Shown: positions 9,843 to 18,614 of the stretch, in pieces
How positions within the stretch are numbered: position 1 is the first letter of the stretch
Layout of the letters: each line of letters opens with the position of its first letter
Assembly (NCBI GenBank): GCA_018267875.1
Contig: JAFDXP010000013.1
Coordinates: forward strand, 1-38,941
Direction of reading: 5' to 3'
Source: Bacteroidota bacterium
Lineage (GTDB): Bacteria > Bacteroidota > Bacteroidia > Chitinophagales > Chitinophagaceae
Length of the DNA stretch: 38,941 nt
Notes under the pieces: generated by a model
What the model was told of the DNA's origin: nothing
Databases searched by the model: none
Seen by the model: the letters and a program-made list of their open reading frames with translations, nothing else
Translations under genes and position numbers: made by a program

Positions 9843-10110
9843 GAAGTGAAACCAATATTTTATCAATCTCACGCATTACTTGATCTAACTGTCCACGCAT
9901 TTTTTCTTTCTCTTCTTGGTTCAATAAATGCTTGTTTAAATTCATGGCAAGCATATTTTGTTCAGCTTCCTGCAACTGTTGTTTTAATTGCGTTTGAAGC
10001 TGATGTGCGTCATTTAATTGTTCTTTCAATTTTGCAATTTCTCCTTTTTGAGATGCATACAATTTCAACAAGGCATCCAGTTTATCGTTCAATATGGCTA
10101 ACTCATTCAT
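9835..10110 (-). CDS. Small coiled-coil protein encoded after pheT
   Basis: A 91-residue cytoplasmic protein, almost entirely heptad-patterned coiled coil (L-N-D-K-L-D-A-L-L-K-L onward), rich in Gln, Glu, Lys and Leu. In many Bacteroidota a short coiled-coil gene follows pheT and precedes zapA, so it may be linked to division, but no zapA follows here. It starts 3 bases after the pheT stop and overlaps the next gene, so it is translated from the pheT operon. ZapB-like architecture is possible but not demonstrated. Confidence 0.75.
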   Translation of the reverse strand: MNELAILNDKLDALLKLYASQKGEIAKLKEQLNDAHQLQTQLKQQLQEAEQNMLAMNLNKHLLNQEEKEKMRGQLDQVMREIDKILVSLHD

Positions 10111-10113
10111 ATT

Positions 10114-12513
10114 CTAACTACGAATTTGTGCCTGCAATTCCGAAACATAGGATTGCGTTAATTGTTGCATCAACTGGTCTGTTTCAGTGTCTGTTAAGGT
10201 TCTATCTTCTAATTGAAATGTAAAGCTGAGTGCATACGATTTCTTGTTAACCCCCAGCTTTTCGCTTTCAAACACATCAAATAAAGAAAAAGAACGTAAA
10301 GCCGATAATTCCAACTTTCGAGTAGCTTGTTCCACTTGTTGATAGGATATAGCTCTATCCAGCACCAAAGATAAATCACGTTGCACTGCAGGATATTTGG
10401 GTACTTCCTGATATTTCGTTGATATCGTTTGTGCCAATTGAAAGACAGTATCCCATTCTACAAGAGCAAAAAATACGGGTTGTCTGACATCAATGAGCTT
10501 TAATTTTTCAGTTGGTATTTGAAAAATGGTTGCTAATAGTTGATTTTTGTGTCTATAGAAAACCTGACCGTCTTGGTATTCCGTTTTGACAGTATGAAGT
10601 CCGGCTCTTGAAAAAAGATTCTGTACTACTCCTTTTAAAAAGTATAAGTCAGCAGCTTTAGAGGGTTGATTCCATTGAGCGGATCGAACATTTCCGGTGA
10701 TCCATAAAGCTAATTGTTGTTGCTGAAAGAATTTTTCATTGCGTTTAGCATAAACGCTTCCAAATTCAAAAAGCAACAAATCGCTACTCTTTCTATTATT
10801 GTTATACTGAATGACCTCTAATCCACTTTCAAGCATGGAGGGTCGCATAACATCTAATTCACTGCTTAGACTATTTAGCATTTGTACCAAATCGTTCCGA
10901 TCAGGGTAATATTTACTGTTGACAATAGAATTTGTAACAATTTCTTGAAATCCAATTCCACAAAGCATTTCAGCAAATTGCTCCTTTAAAGCCCGATCAT
11001 TTTTCACGGGTGGAACTAAGCTAATATTCAACCTGTCGGGAATAACTATGTTATCTAACCCATCAATTCTTAGAATCTCTTCCACAATATCCGCAGGCTG
11101 CAAAACGTCTGATTTATTGGATGGAACCCTTACCACTAAACCATCTTCCGACTTACTTTCAATGTCAAAGCCTAAGGCACCCAAAATTTGATCAATAGAT
11201 GCCTGACTATATGTTTTTCCACTTAATCGTAAAATGTATTCATACCGTATAGAAACGGATTTCAGAGGCAAAGGATTGGGATAAAAATCAATCATTTCCG
11301 AAGAAACAAAACCGCCTGTCAATTCGCAAATCAGGGCTGCAGCGCGTATCAGTGAAGGTATTACAAAATTTATATCTACACCCTTTTCAAAGTGAGTTGC
11401 AGCATCCGTTCTTAACCCATGAAATAAAGAAGCTCGACGAATGGCAGTAGGATTGAAGTAAGCACTTTCTAAGAATACTGTAGAAGTAGCAGCAGAAACT
11501 CCACTATTAGCACCACCAAATACCCCCGCCATGCACATTCCAGTATTTTTATCACAAATCATAAGCTCTGCACCATTTAGCTTTCTTTCCTTCTCATCAA
11601 GCGAAAGAAAGGAAGTGCCTGGGGGCAAAAGCTTCACATTAATTTCTTTTCCTTCAATTTTATCGGCATCAAAAGCATGTAGTGGTTGTCCAAATTCATG
11701 CAACACATAATTTGTAACATCTACCACATTGTTGATGGGGCGAACTCCTATAGTTTTTAAGCGTTGTTGTAACCAATTGGGGGATTCTTTGATTTCAATA
11801 TTAGAAATAGAAACTCCGGCATATCGAGGGCAAGCATCCGCATCATGAACATGAACATCAATGGATAATCCCGGCTTTACTTTAGGCAATTCGAAAGTCG
11901 GTGCCGTTGGCAAAACACTTTGTTGATGATGATGCGATAAATAAGCGCAAACATCGCGAGCTACTCCTAAATGGCTCATTGCATCTGAGCGATTGGGAGT
12001 CAATCCAATATGTATAGCAAAATCAGGCTCAGGGATAGCAAAATATTGGGCAGCCAACTTACCAACGGTTACATCATTTGGTAATATCAAAATACCTTCA
12101 TGATCGTTTCCCAACCCTATTTCATCAGCAGCACATAGCATTCCTTCACTTAGCTCTCCTCGAATTTTTGCTTTTTTAATTTCGAATGACTTGCCATTGA
12201 CAGGATGAACAGAAGTCCCAACAGGAGCTACTACTACTTTTTGTCCGGCAGCCACATTGGGTGCACCACAAACAATATGCAGCACTTCCATACCACCTAA
12301 TGAAACGGTTGTAACCTTTAATTTATCAGCGTTCGGATGTTTCTCACAAGTCAATACTTCACCAATCAGTAACCCTTCAAGGCTTCCTTTTACAGCTTCC
12401 ATTCGGTCAACAGCCTCAACCTCTAATCCTATTGAAGTAAGAATATTGCTTAGTTCTGCTACCGGCACGGGTTTGGGCAGGTAGTCCATTAGCCATTGAT
12501 AAGAAATTATCAT
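10114..12513 (-). CDS. pheT: Phenylalanine-tRNA ligase beta subunit
   Basis: A full-length 799-residue beta subunit of the (alpha-beta)2 enzyme that charges tRNA-Phe. It has an EMAP-type tRNA-binding domain (about residues 39-150; H-P-N-A-D-K-L near 58), then B3/B4 editing-domain motifs (H-E-F-G-Q-P-L-H-A-F-D-A-D near 265-277) and a B5 domain. It ends with the ferredoxin-fold anticodon-binding domain (Y-P-A-V-x-R-D-L-S-L-V near residue 710). pheS is not in the window. It heads the operon with the coiled-coil, DUF6452 and DUF6048 genes. Confidence 0.97.
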   Translation of the reverse strand: MIISYQWLMDYLPKPVPVAELSNILTSIGLEVEAVDRMEAVKGSLEGLLIGEVLTCEKHPNADKLKVTTVSLGGMEVLHIVCGAPNVAAGQKVVVAPVGTSVHPVNGKSFEIKKAKIRGELSEGMLCAADEIGLGNDHEGILILPNDVTVGKLAAQYFAIPEPDFAIHIGLTPNRSDAMSHLGVARDVCAYLSHHHQQSVLPTAPTFELPKVKPGLSIDVHVHDADACPRYAGVSISNIEIKESPNWLQQRLKTIGVRPINNVVDVTNYVLHEFGQPLHAFDADKIEGKEINVKLLPPGTSFLSLDEKERKLNGAELMICDKNTGMCMAGVFGGANSGVSAATSTVFLESAYFNPTAIRRASLFHGLRTDAATHFEKGVDINFVIPSLIRAAALICELTGGFVSSEMIDFYPNPLPLKSVSIRYEYILRLSGKTYSQASIDQILGALGFDIESKSEDGLVVRVPSNKSDVLQPADIVEEILRIDGLDNIVIPDRLNISLVPPVKNDRALKEQFAEMLCGIGFQEIVTNSIVNSKYYPDRNDLVQMLNSLSSELDVMRPSMLESGLEVIQYNNNRKSSDLLLFEFGSVYAKRNEKFFQQQQLALWITGNVRSAQWNQPSKAADLYFLKGVVQNLFSRAGLHTVKTEYQDGQVFYRHKNQLLATIFQIPTEKLKLIDVRQPVFFALVEWDTVFQLAQTISTKYQEVPKYPAVQRDLSLVLDRAISYQQVEQATRKLELSALRSFSLFDVFESEKLGVNKKSYALSFTFQLEDRTLTDTETDQLMQQLTQSYVSELQAQIRS

Positions 12514-12849
12514 TTAATCAGAAAAATTTGCGGTAAAGATAAACTAAGCCAGTAGCAAAACACATCGTAAGAAAGAATGGATGTTGGGATTGTTTTTATC
12601 CACATTTTTTTGTGAAATCTATGTGAGTTTACGTTAGTAGCTTTACTAAGGTTGTGGAAAAAGATAAAAAACTGCCACTTTGCGGTGGAAAAGCTTGTTA
12701 GTTGTCAGTTATCGAATGGCTTAAAAGAATTTGTTTGGAAATCTTTGTTCAAGCCTTTTTAGCGTACTACATTCGTTCCCCCGCTTTGAAAATTCCTTTC
12801 GGATTGATTGTAAAAAACCAGGAAACACCCCAGATTATCAAATTGAAAT
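12514..12849. promoter_or_regulatory. pheT/dnaB divergent intergenic region with a DnaA box
   Basis: This gene-free 336-bp AT-rich gap holds TTATCCACA at 12596-12604, identical to the strong DnaA box. TGTGGAAAA at 12653-12661 is the inverse orientation with one mismatch. It also holds a candidate dnaB promoter (separate entry). A 60-codon frame across 12702-12884 lies over the promoter and the dnaB start and is not credible as a gene. The box could serve DnaA control of dnaB or be part of a replication-linked site. Confidence 0.5.
12744..12775 (+). promoter_or_regulatory. Candidate dnaB promoter
   Basis: TTTG at 12744-12747 (-33), a 20-base spacer, and TACATTCG at 12768-12775 (one mismatch to TAnnTTTG). 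This predicts a leader of about 70 bases for dnaB. Confidence 0.4.
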
Positions 12850-14508
12850 ATGGCATTCAACATCAAAAAAGACCTCGGAAATAATAGGACCCGCAAACCG
12901 GATCTAACGACCTTAGTTTATGGCAAAGTTCCGCCACAAGCAAACGAGTTAGAACAAGCTGTGCTGGGTGCCATCATGTTGGAGAAGGATAAATTGGCAG
13001 AAGTCCTTGAAATCATCATGAGTGCCGACTGTTTTTATGTAGATGCTCACCAGAAAATTTATGGTGCTATTCGTCGCCTTTTTGATAAAGGAATGCCGGT
13101 TGATTTAATTACCGTAACAGAAGAATTGCGCAAAAGCAATGAATTAGATATTGTTGGCGGTGCATTTTATCTGTCAAGACTTACCGAACATGTAATTTCC
13201 AGTGCCCACGTTGAAGCCCACGCTCGTATAGTGATGGAGAAATTCATTCAACGTGAGCTAATCCGAATTTCTGGAAATGTAATTGCCGATGCCTATGAAG
13301 ACAGTACCGATGTTTTTGATTTGTTAGATAAAGCAGAGTCCAACCTATATGAAATTACGGACAAACACTTACGCAAAAACTTCAAAAGCCTAAAAGAGGT
13401 TTTGGTACGTACAGTTCAAGATATAGAAGATGCTAAAAACAGAAAGGAAGATGTTACCGGAGTACCTACCGGATTCAAGTCTTTAGACAGAATCACTTCC
13501 GGCTGGCAAAAAAATGCATTGATTATTGTAGCTGCACGACCTGCGGTGGGAAAAACAGCCTTTTGTCTGAATCTTGCCATGAATGCGGCTATGAATAGCA
13601 GCAAACCCTTTCCTGTAGCCTTTTTCTCTTTGGAGATGGGTGCCGGTGAATTGGTAAAAAGAATGTTGTCAGCCACTACAGAAGTAAGCATGGATGCCGT
13701 TACAAAAGGACGGATGCAGGAGCATGAATTTATTCAGATGACACAAAGAATGACCAAACTGGCATCTGCTCCAATCTTTTTAGATGACCAAGCTGCCCTA
13801 AACATTTTTGAATTGCGTGCAAAGGCGCGTCGTCTCAAACAAAGACACGATATTCAACTCATCATCATTGACTATTTACAGTTGATGCAAGCTGATATAA
13901 ATAAAGGGGGAAATCGCGAACAGGAAATTTCTAAAATTTCTCGCGACTTAAAATCGTTGGCAAAGGAGTTGGAAATCCCAATTATCGCTCTTTCTCAGTT
14001 AAATCGTTCGGTAGAATCTCGTAAAGAATCGAAGATGCCACAACTAAGCGACCTCCGCGAATCGGGTGCAATCGAACAAGATGCAGACATGGTTATGTTT
14101 TTGTATCGTCCAGAATATTACAGCATTAATAATGATGAAATGGGAAACTCTATTGAGGGTGAAACCCATATCAACATTGCCAAAAACCGTAGTGGACAAA
14201 CCGATGTGGTGAAAGTTCAGTTCATCAAAGAATTCCAAAGATTTATTGACTTAGATACAGATGATTTTAACCGAGGTGGATCAAATGGTGGCGGAATGCA
14301 GCCCGGTCCACACCCAGGAGATAATCCACAAGCTGCTTTTCGAAATCGAGATGCCAGCAATTTCGGAGATTCTAAAATGTATTTACCGGGGAACTTTCAA
14401 ACGATGCCATCCAAAGCCAGTCAATATGACTTTAATGATGAAGATGATTTAACACCACCGTTTAAACGACCGGGAAGCACACCTTCATCTGAAGATACAC
14501 CCTTTTAA
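12850..14508 (+). CDS. dnaB: Replicative DNA helicase DnaB
   Basis: A 552-residue hexameric 5'-3' fork helicase. The N-terminal DnaB domain starts at P-P-Q-A-N-E-L-E-Q-A-V-L-G-A (about 28-41). The RecA-like ATPase has Walker A A-A-R-P-A-V-G-K-T (about 228-236), F-F-S-L-E-M at 258-263, Walker B L-I-I-I-D-Y-L-Q-L-M (about 337-346), L-S-Q-L-N-R-S-V-E and the arginine-finger region K-N-R-S-G. No intein interrupts it. The extra tail after about residue 470 is Gly/Pro/Asn-rich and probably disordered, making it longer than E. coli DnaB (471). It is convergent with anmK, 11 bases apart. Confidence 0.97.
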   Translation: MAFNIKKDLGNNRTRKPDLTTLVYGKVPPQANELEQAVLGAIMLEKDKLAEVLEIIMSADCFYVDAHQKIYGAIRRLFDKGMPVDLITVTEELRKSNELDIVGGAFYLSRLTEHVISSAHVEAHARIVMEKFIQRELIRISGNVIADAYEDSTDVFDLLDKAESNLYEITDKHLRKNFKSLKEVLVRTVQDIEDAKNRKEDVTGVPTGFKSLDRITSGWQKNALIIVAARPAVGKTAFCLNLAMNAAMNSSKPFPVAFFSLEMGAGELVKRMLSATTEVSMDAVTKGRMQEHEFIQMTQRMTKLASAPIFLDDQAALNIFELRAKARRLKQRHDIQLIIIDYLQLMQADINKGGNREQEISKISRDLKSLAKELEIPIIALSQLNRSVESRKESKMPQLSDLRESGAIEQDADMVMFLYRPEYYSINNDEMGNSIEGETHINIAKNRSGQTDVVKVQFIKEFQRFIDLDTDDFNRGGSNGGGMQPGPHPGDNPQAAFRNRDASNFGDSKMYLPGNFQTMPSKASQYDFNDEDDLTPPFKRPGSTPSSEDTPF

Positions 14509-14519
14509 TTTCTGGAAAG

Positions 14520-15620
14520 TTAGGCAGGTTGGAAGCTATGCCCCATCCACAATGCACCGCTGATGCTGTCGCGTTGGGCACCTGTTGCGCTGCATAAAAC
14601 ATTCGTTTCTTCTCGCCAACGTAAAGCTCCAATCAATGCCATCACCAATGCTTCTTTGAATTTAACCACCTGTTGATCGGGTACTATTATTTCGACATGA
14701 TACGGCAACAATTCAGCCCTAAGCATTTCTATCAAAAATCCATTGAAGGCACCTCCACCTGTAATCAACATGTTAGCTTTGTCTTTTCCATGAGGGAATT
14801 TAGAAACGGCTAAGGCTACTTGTTCTGCAATATGTTGAACCATTGTTCGTAAAAGATCAAGGTTATTTCGAGGGCTTTCTAAAAGGGTTGGAAAGACTAA
14901 GGCTTTTGCTTCATCATTACTTAAAGATTTGGGAGGATGCTTTCTAAAATACTCTTGTGAATTTAGCTCACCAATAAGATCTGTCAGCACATTGCCGCGC
15001 ATAGCTAACAAACCATTATCGTCAAAATCCTGCCCTTCATTTTGTGCTAAAATATTCAGTGCTTGGTTGCCTGTACAAACATCAAAGGCTTGTAGTTGGT
15101 CATCCTTTCGAACGGTCAAGTTGACAATACCGCCAATGTTTAACCAATAGTCATAGGCATCAAAAAGCAACTTATCACCAATTGGCACAATAGGTGCACC
15201 TTGCCCGCCCAGCGCAACATCCAAGGCTCTCAAATCACTGATAACCGGCAATCCGGTAGTAGCTGCAATAGTAGCACCATCACCAATTTGAGAAGTAGTT
15301 CGGAGTTTGGGGTTATGATAAACGGTATGGCCATGTGAGGCGATGAAGTGTACTTTGTTTGGCAAATCAAACTGCTCCATGAAATCGTTTACCCTTTCTC
15401 CTATCCATCGCCCATAATCTGTGTGAAGCAGTAAAAATCCACTCACATCCAATTGGGTAGCCCGCAAAAGACGATTGGCTAATTCTGAAGTATAGGCTAT
15501 GCAATCCGTAGCAATAATTTCATATTTCCACTTACCTCGCGCTTCATGCAAATGAGCAAAGCAAATGTCTAATCCATCTAATGAACTGCCGGACATCAAG
15601 CCGATAACATGATAAACCAT
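14520..15620 (-). CDS. anmK: Anhydro-N-acetylmuramic acid kinase
   Basis: A 366-residue sugar kinase of the ASKHA fold that opens and phosphorylates 1,6-anhydroMurNAc to MurNAc-6-phosphate in cell-wall recycling. The start G-L-M-S-G-S-S-L-D-G-L-D (7-18), S-H-G-H-T-V (95-100), L-G-G-Q-G-A-P-I-V-P (138-147), N-I-G-G-I-V-N-L-T (161-169) and G-G-G-A-F-N-G are all family motifs. Where the E. coli enzyme has G-P-G-N followed by the catalytic-base Asp182, this protein reads C-T-G-N-Q-A-L-N, with Asn189 at the expected position. This may be normal for the Bacteroidota branch. No other recycling genes are nearby. Confidence 0.93.
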   Translation of the reverse strand: MVYHVIGLMSGSSLDGLDICFAHLHEARGKWKYEIIATDCIAYTSELANRLLRATQLDVSGFLLLHTDYGRWIGERVNDFMEQFDLPNKVHFIASHGHTVYHNPKLRTTSQIGDGATIAATTGLPVISDLRALDVALGGQGAPIVPIGDKLLFDAYDYWLNIGGIVNLTVRKDDQLQAFDVCTGNQALNILAQNEGQDFDDNGLLAMRGNVLTDLIGELNSQEYFRKHPPKSLSNDEAKALVFPTLLESPRNNLDLLRTMVQHIAEQVALAVSKFPHGKDKANMLITGGGAFNGFLIEMLRAELLPYHVEIIVPDQQVVKFKEALVMALIGALRWREETNVLCSATGAQRDSISGALWMGHSFQPA

Positions 15621-15718
15621 GCGGCAAGTTACGAGCAGGATTGAGTTATACCTTATGCTTCTATTTATTTTAGAAACCGAAAAGTATTCTACCTATACAA
15701 AAGATCGAAATGGTTACT

Positions 15719-16774
15719 TTATTCCTTCCCTTTAGCAAGAGTAAAACCAAAGGATGATCCTACGCCGGGCTTACTTCTAACATTTACAGTTTGCCCATGT
15801 GCTTCAATGATATGCTTTACAATAGCTAAACCTAAACCGGTACCGGCTACCTCACTGCTTCGGCTACGATCCACCCGATAAAATCGCTCAAACACACGCC
15901 CAACATGCTCTTCCGGCATTCCGGGCCCATCGTCCGAAATCTCTACATAAACATGATTTTCATCCATCAAATAGCATCCCGCAGTTACCAAAGTTCTTTC
16001 GCTACTGTATTTTATGGCATTTTCAACCAAGTTTACTAACACTTGGCGTATTCTCATTTTATCTGCCTTCACAATCAAGGCGCGTTCTGTCCCTTTTTTC
16101 AGCAACAGCAAAATTGTTTTTTCATCTGCCTTTCGACCAAGTTCCTGAAATACATCTTGTATCAGATCTTGAATCACAAACAATTCTAAGTTTAGTTTGA
16201 TCTCACCAGCTTCCAACTTAGAAATCTCACCCATATCGGCTACTAAACTGGCCAACCGGTCTATGGCTTTTGAGGCTTGTGTCAAAAACCTATTTTTCAC
16301 TTCAGGATCATCAATAGCTCCATCCAACAATGTGTCAATATAGCCTTGAACAGTGAAAATGGGTGTTCGTAATTCATGTGCCAAATTCATCAAAAATTCT
16401 CTACGAAATTGTTCATTGGCGTTCAGTAATTCAATTTCTTTTTTCTTTTGCTCTGCCCACTCTTGCACATCGGTACTTACTTCTTCAATAGACTTTTGAG
16501 GTAAAATTGATTGATAAAAGAAAGCTTCTCTTTTGGTTGCCTTAGTTTGATAAATAATCTTGTAAATCAGCTTAATTTTTCGGTAAATGAACCGTTGAAG
16601 CATATAGTTGTAAAGAAAATAGCCAACTAAAAAGCTGACTGTAAAAAACACCACAACAAAATACCAAGAAGGCGACAAAAAAAGACTCATCATTGCGTTT
16701 AATGATGCAATGACTAAAGCAGTCATGATTGATAAGGCTTTGGGCGATAAGCTTTTTCGATTAAACAAAGACAT
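15719..16774 (-). CDS. PhoR-like sensor histidine kinase
   Basis: A 351-residue membrane kinase with two N-terminal helices (about 13-33 and 38-58) and almost no periplasmic loop, so it probably senses within the membrane or via a partner. The H box is F-L-M-N-L-A-H-E-L-R-T-P with phospho-acceptor His133. The N box N-L-V-E-N-A-I-K-Y-S, G1 D-D-G-P-G-M-P and G2 G-T-G-L-G-L complete the ATPase. It starts 8 bases after the response regulator stop, so the pair is one operon. The layout resembles Bacteroidota PhoR-like kinases; the signal is unknown. Confidence 0.93.
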   Translation of the reverse strand: MSLFNRKSLSPKALSIMTALVIASLNAMMSLFLSPSWYFVVVFFTVSFLVGYFLYNYMLQRFIYRKIKLIYKIIYQTKATKREAFFYQSILPQKSIEEVSTDVQEWAEQKKKEIELLNANEQFRREFLMNLAHELRTPIFTVQGYIDTLLDGAIDDPEVKNRFLTQASKAIDRLASLVADMGEISKLEAGEIKLNLELFVIQDLIQDVFQELGRKADEKTILLLLKKGTERALIVKADKMRIRQVLVNLVENAIKYSSERTLVTAGCYLMDENHVYVEISDDGPGMPEEHVGRVFERFYRVDRSRSSEVAGTGLGLAIVKHIIEAHGQTVNVRSKPGVGSSFGFTLAKGKE

Positions 16775-16782
16775 CCGTAAGG

Positions 16783-17472
16783 TTATGCAATTTCAAATTT
16801 ATACCCAACACCTTTAACCGTGGCAATACAATCAATTCCCATTTTTTGACGGATTTTCCGAATATGCACATCAATAGTTCGATCTCCTACTATCACATCG
16901 GTACCCCAAACACGCTGTAAAATTTCATTGCGAAGAAACACTCGTCCGGGCTGTGATGCTAATAATGCTAATAGTTCAAATTCCTTTCGTGGCAACACTT
17001 TATTTTGCCCGTTAAAGGACACACTGTAATTTGTTCTATTGATTTCAATTCCAGCAACTTTGATAGCATCTTGTTCTATTGTATCCTTTTTAGTTCGCCT
17101 CAAAGCGTGGCTAATTCGAGTTGCCAATAATTCGGGTTTTATGGGTTTCGAGATGTAATCATCTGCCCCTATTTGCAAGCCTTCGATTTCAAATTGTTCA
17201 TCTACTTTAGCTGTTAAAAATATGATGACGGTTTCATCAAACTCTTGCAAACATCTTAGTTCTTTTACCGCCTGAATCCCATCTTTATGAGGCATCATAA
17301 TATCCATCAATATTACCTTGGGACGAAATGATTTAGCATATCGGATTGCTTCATTTCCATCACGCGCACCTGCCGTTTCAAAGCCTTTTTTTCTCAATAC
17401 ATAACTAATAAATTCGATAATTTGTGGCTCATCATCTACGATCAAAATCTTTATGGGTTGTTGGTCATTCAT
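16783..17472 (-). CDS. OmpR/PhoB-family response regulator
   Basis: A 229-residue two-domain regulator. The receiver has acidic residues D13-D14, phospho-acceptor Asp57 in I-L-M-D-I-M-M-P, and the conserved Lys in F-L-T-A-K. The C-terminal winged helix ends with D-R-T-I-D-V-H-I-R-K-I-R-Q-K-M-G, the recognition-helix signature of the OmpR family. The start is the ATG at 17470-17472; one more codon upstream is a TTG. It is co-transcribed with the kinase that follows. Confidence 0.94.
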   Translation of the reverse strand: MNDQQPIKILIVDDEPQIIEFISYVLRKKGFETAGARDGNEAIRYAKSFRPKVILMDIMMPHKDGIQAVKELRCLQEFDETVIIFLTAKVDEQFEIEGLQIGADDYISKPIKPELLATRISHALRRTKKDTIEQDAIKVAGIEINRTNYSVSFNGQNKVLPRKEFELLALLASQPGRVFLRNEILQRVWGTDVIVGDRTIDVHIRKIRQKMGIDCIATVKGVGYKFEIA

Positions 17473-17573
17473 CAAGAAAAAAATTGGTAGGCATGTTTAA
17501 AAAAATCCTTAGTGGCAAGTTCTAATTTATCTTCCTGATAAAGCACCAAGATTATTTTCTTTGCAATAATACA

Positions 17574-17602
17574 ACACCCTATGATGTAGAACCATAGGGC
17601 GT
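17574..17602 (-). terminator. Hairpin terminator after the coiled-coil membrane protein gene
   Basis: On the minus strand ACGCCCTATG pairs with CATAGGGTGT (ten pairs including one G-U) around nine bases, then TGTATTATTG. It sits between the 309-residue protein and the response regulator. The T-run is weak. Confidence 0.5.
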
Positions 17603-17631
17603 AGATTATGTTATTGTTATGTTTGAAAAGG

Positions 17632-18561
17632 TTACCTTAAATCAATAGTGCCGGAGCCAATTTTATAACCGCTATTGTAAATTTCAATTTTGTAGGTTCC
17701 TCGTTCATAATTGCCATCTTGATGCCAATCTACAACCACATCATTCACGGGTTCGCCTTGTTTTAAATTTACTTGTTTAGCGATGGTATAATTCAGAGAA
17801 GCTCCATCATAGGTATCCGTAGAACCTGAGCCAAATGCATCATTACTCAGTAAGGCTCCACTGGGTGCAACGATTCGTACAAACAAATCTTTAACGCCAT
17901 CTTCTGTTACCCGATTTTCATCAATATCAAACGTAATTCTAAAAATATCAACCTTACTTGCCTTCGAAGTTTCTTTTTCTTTTGTGCCATTTCTACGAAG
18001 TTGAATAGGTGTCATTCGAATATTGGATACATGCAAAACTGAACCCAGGCGCACCTTTTGCGACAGTGCTATATTTTTGGTAACGGTAGAATCTCGTTCA
18101 TCAATCAAAACCTGATTATACTTATTCAACCGCGTGTTGTCGGCTTCTAATTCAGCAATTCGCTCTTCATAAGTTTTAACCTTACCTTTCAATTGTGCTA
18201 CCATGCTTCTAGCACGCGCATAGTCTGCTTCCGTAGCCCGGCTATTAGTCAAAATCTTTTGAATTTGGCTTCGCAAGTGACCAATTTCACTATTTTGATT
18301 TGCCACAATGCTGTCTAATTGTGCATTCTTACCAACCAATTGATCAAGTCTGGCTATGGCTGCATCATATTCATTTCTGATGTTGTCGCGATCATGTGTA
18401 ACAGTATCTAATTGTGAAGACACTTGATTGGTTTGTTGCTGAAGATTATTTCGGCTAACAAAAAGATAAACGATGATGCCGATTAGCAAAAGAATGATGC
18501 CGACAAAAATGGCATTATTTTTCCTTTGAGCAGGTTGCATATTTGTGTTTTGTTCACTCAT
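17632..18561 (-). CDS. Coiled-coil membrane-anchored protein, unknown function
   Basis: A 309-residue protein with one N-terminal transmembrane helix (about 17-36, I-F-V-G-I-I-L-L-L-I-G-I-I-V), a long coiled coil (about 40-165) and a beta-rich C-terminal domain of about 140 residues. That domain contains F-D-I-D-E-N-R-V and Y-K-I-E-I-Y-N-S-G-Y-K-I-G-S-G. It is probably anchored in the inner membrane with the beta domain in the periplasm. I do not recognise a named family. The start is the ATG at 18559-18561: the longer frame uses a TTG at 18594 and would begin inside a -7 element. Confidence 0.8.
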   Translation of the reverse strand: MSEQNTNMQPAQRKNNAIFVGIILLLIGIIVYLFVSRNNLQQQTNQVSSQLDTVTHDRDNIRNEYDAAIARLDQLVGKNAQLDSIVANQNSEIGHLRSQIQKILTNSRATEADYARARSMVAQLKGKVKTYEERIAELEADNTRLNKYNQVLIDERDSTVTKNIALSQKVRLGSVLHVSNIRMTPIQLRRNGTKEKETSKASKVDIFRITFDIDENRVTEDGVKDLFVRIVAPSGALLSNDAFGSGSTDTYDGASLNYTIAKQVNLKQGEPVNDVVVDWHQDGNYERGTYKIEIYNSGYKIGSGTIDLR

Positions 18562-18591
18562 TGTCTGAAAGGTTTGAACTATTTTCGTTAG

Positions 18592-18599
18592 CAAATATA
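18592..18599 (-). promoter_or_regulatory. -7 element (TATATTTG) for the coiled-coil membrane protein
   Basis: The minus strand reads TATATTTG, a perfect TAnnTTTG, 30 bases before the ATG at 18561. It rules out the upstream TTG start, which overlaps the element. Confidence 0.45.
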
Positions 18600-18614
18600 A
18601 TCGCCTAAAGCAAA

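Noticed and set aside
12596-12661. Calling the pheT/dnaB gap a chromosomal origin
   Set aside because: Only one perfect and one imperfect DnaA box are present and no AT-rich unwinding repeats are seen; kept as a finding, not as an origin.
12702-12884. 60-codon frame before dnaB
   Set aside because: It runs over the dnaB promoter candidate and into the dnaB start in another frame; composition is not protein-like.
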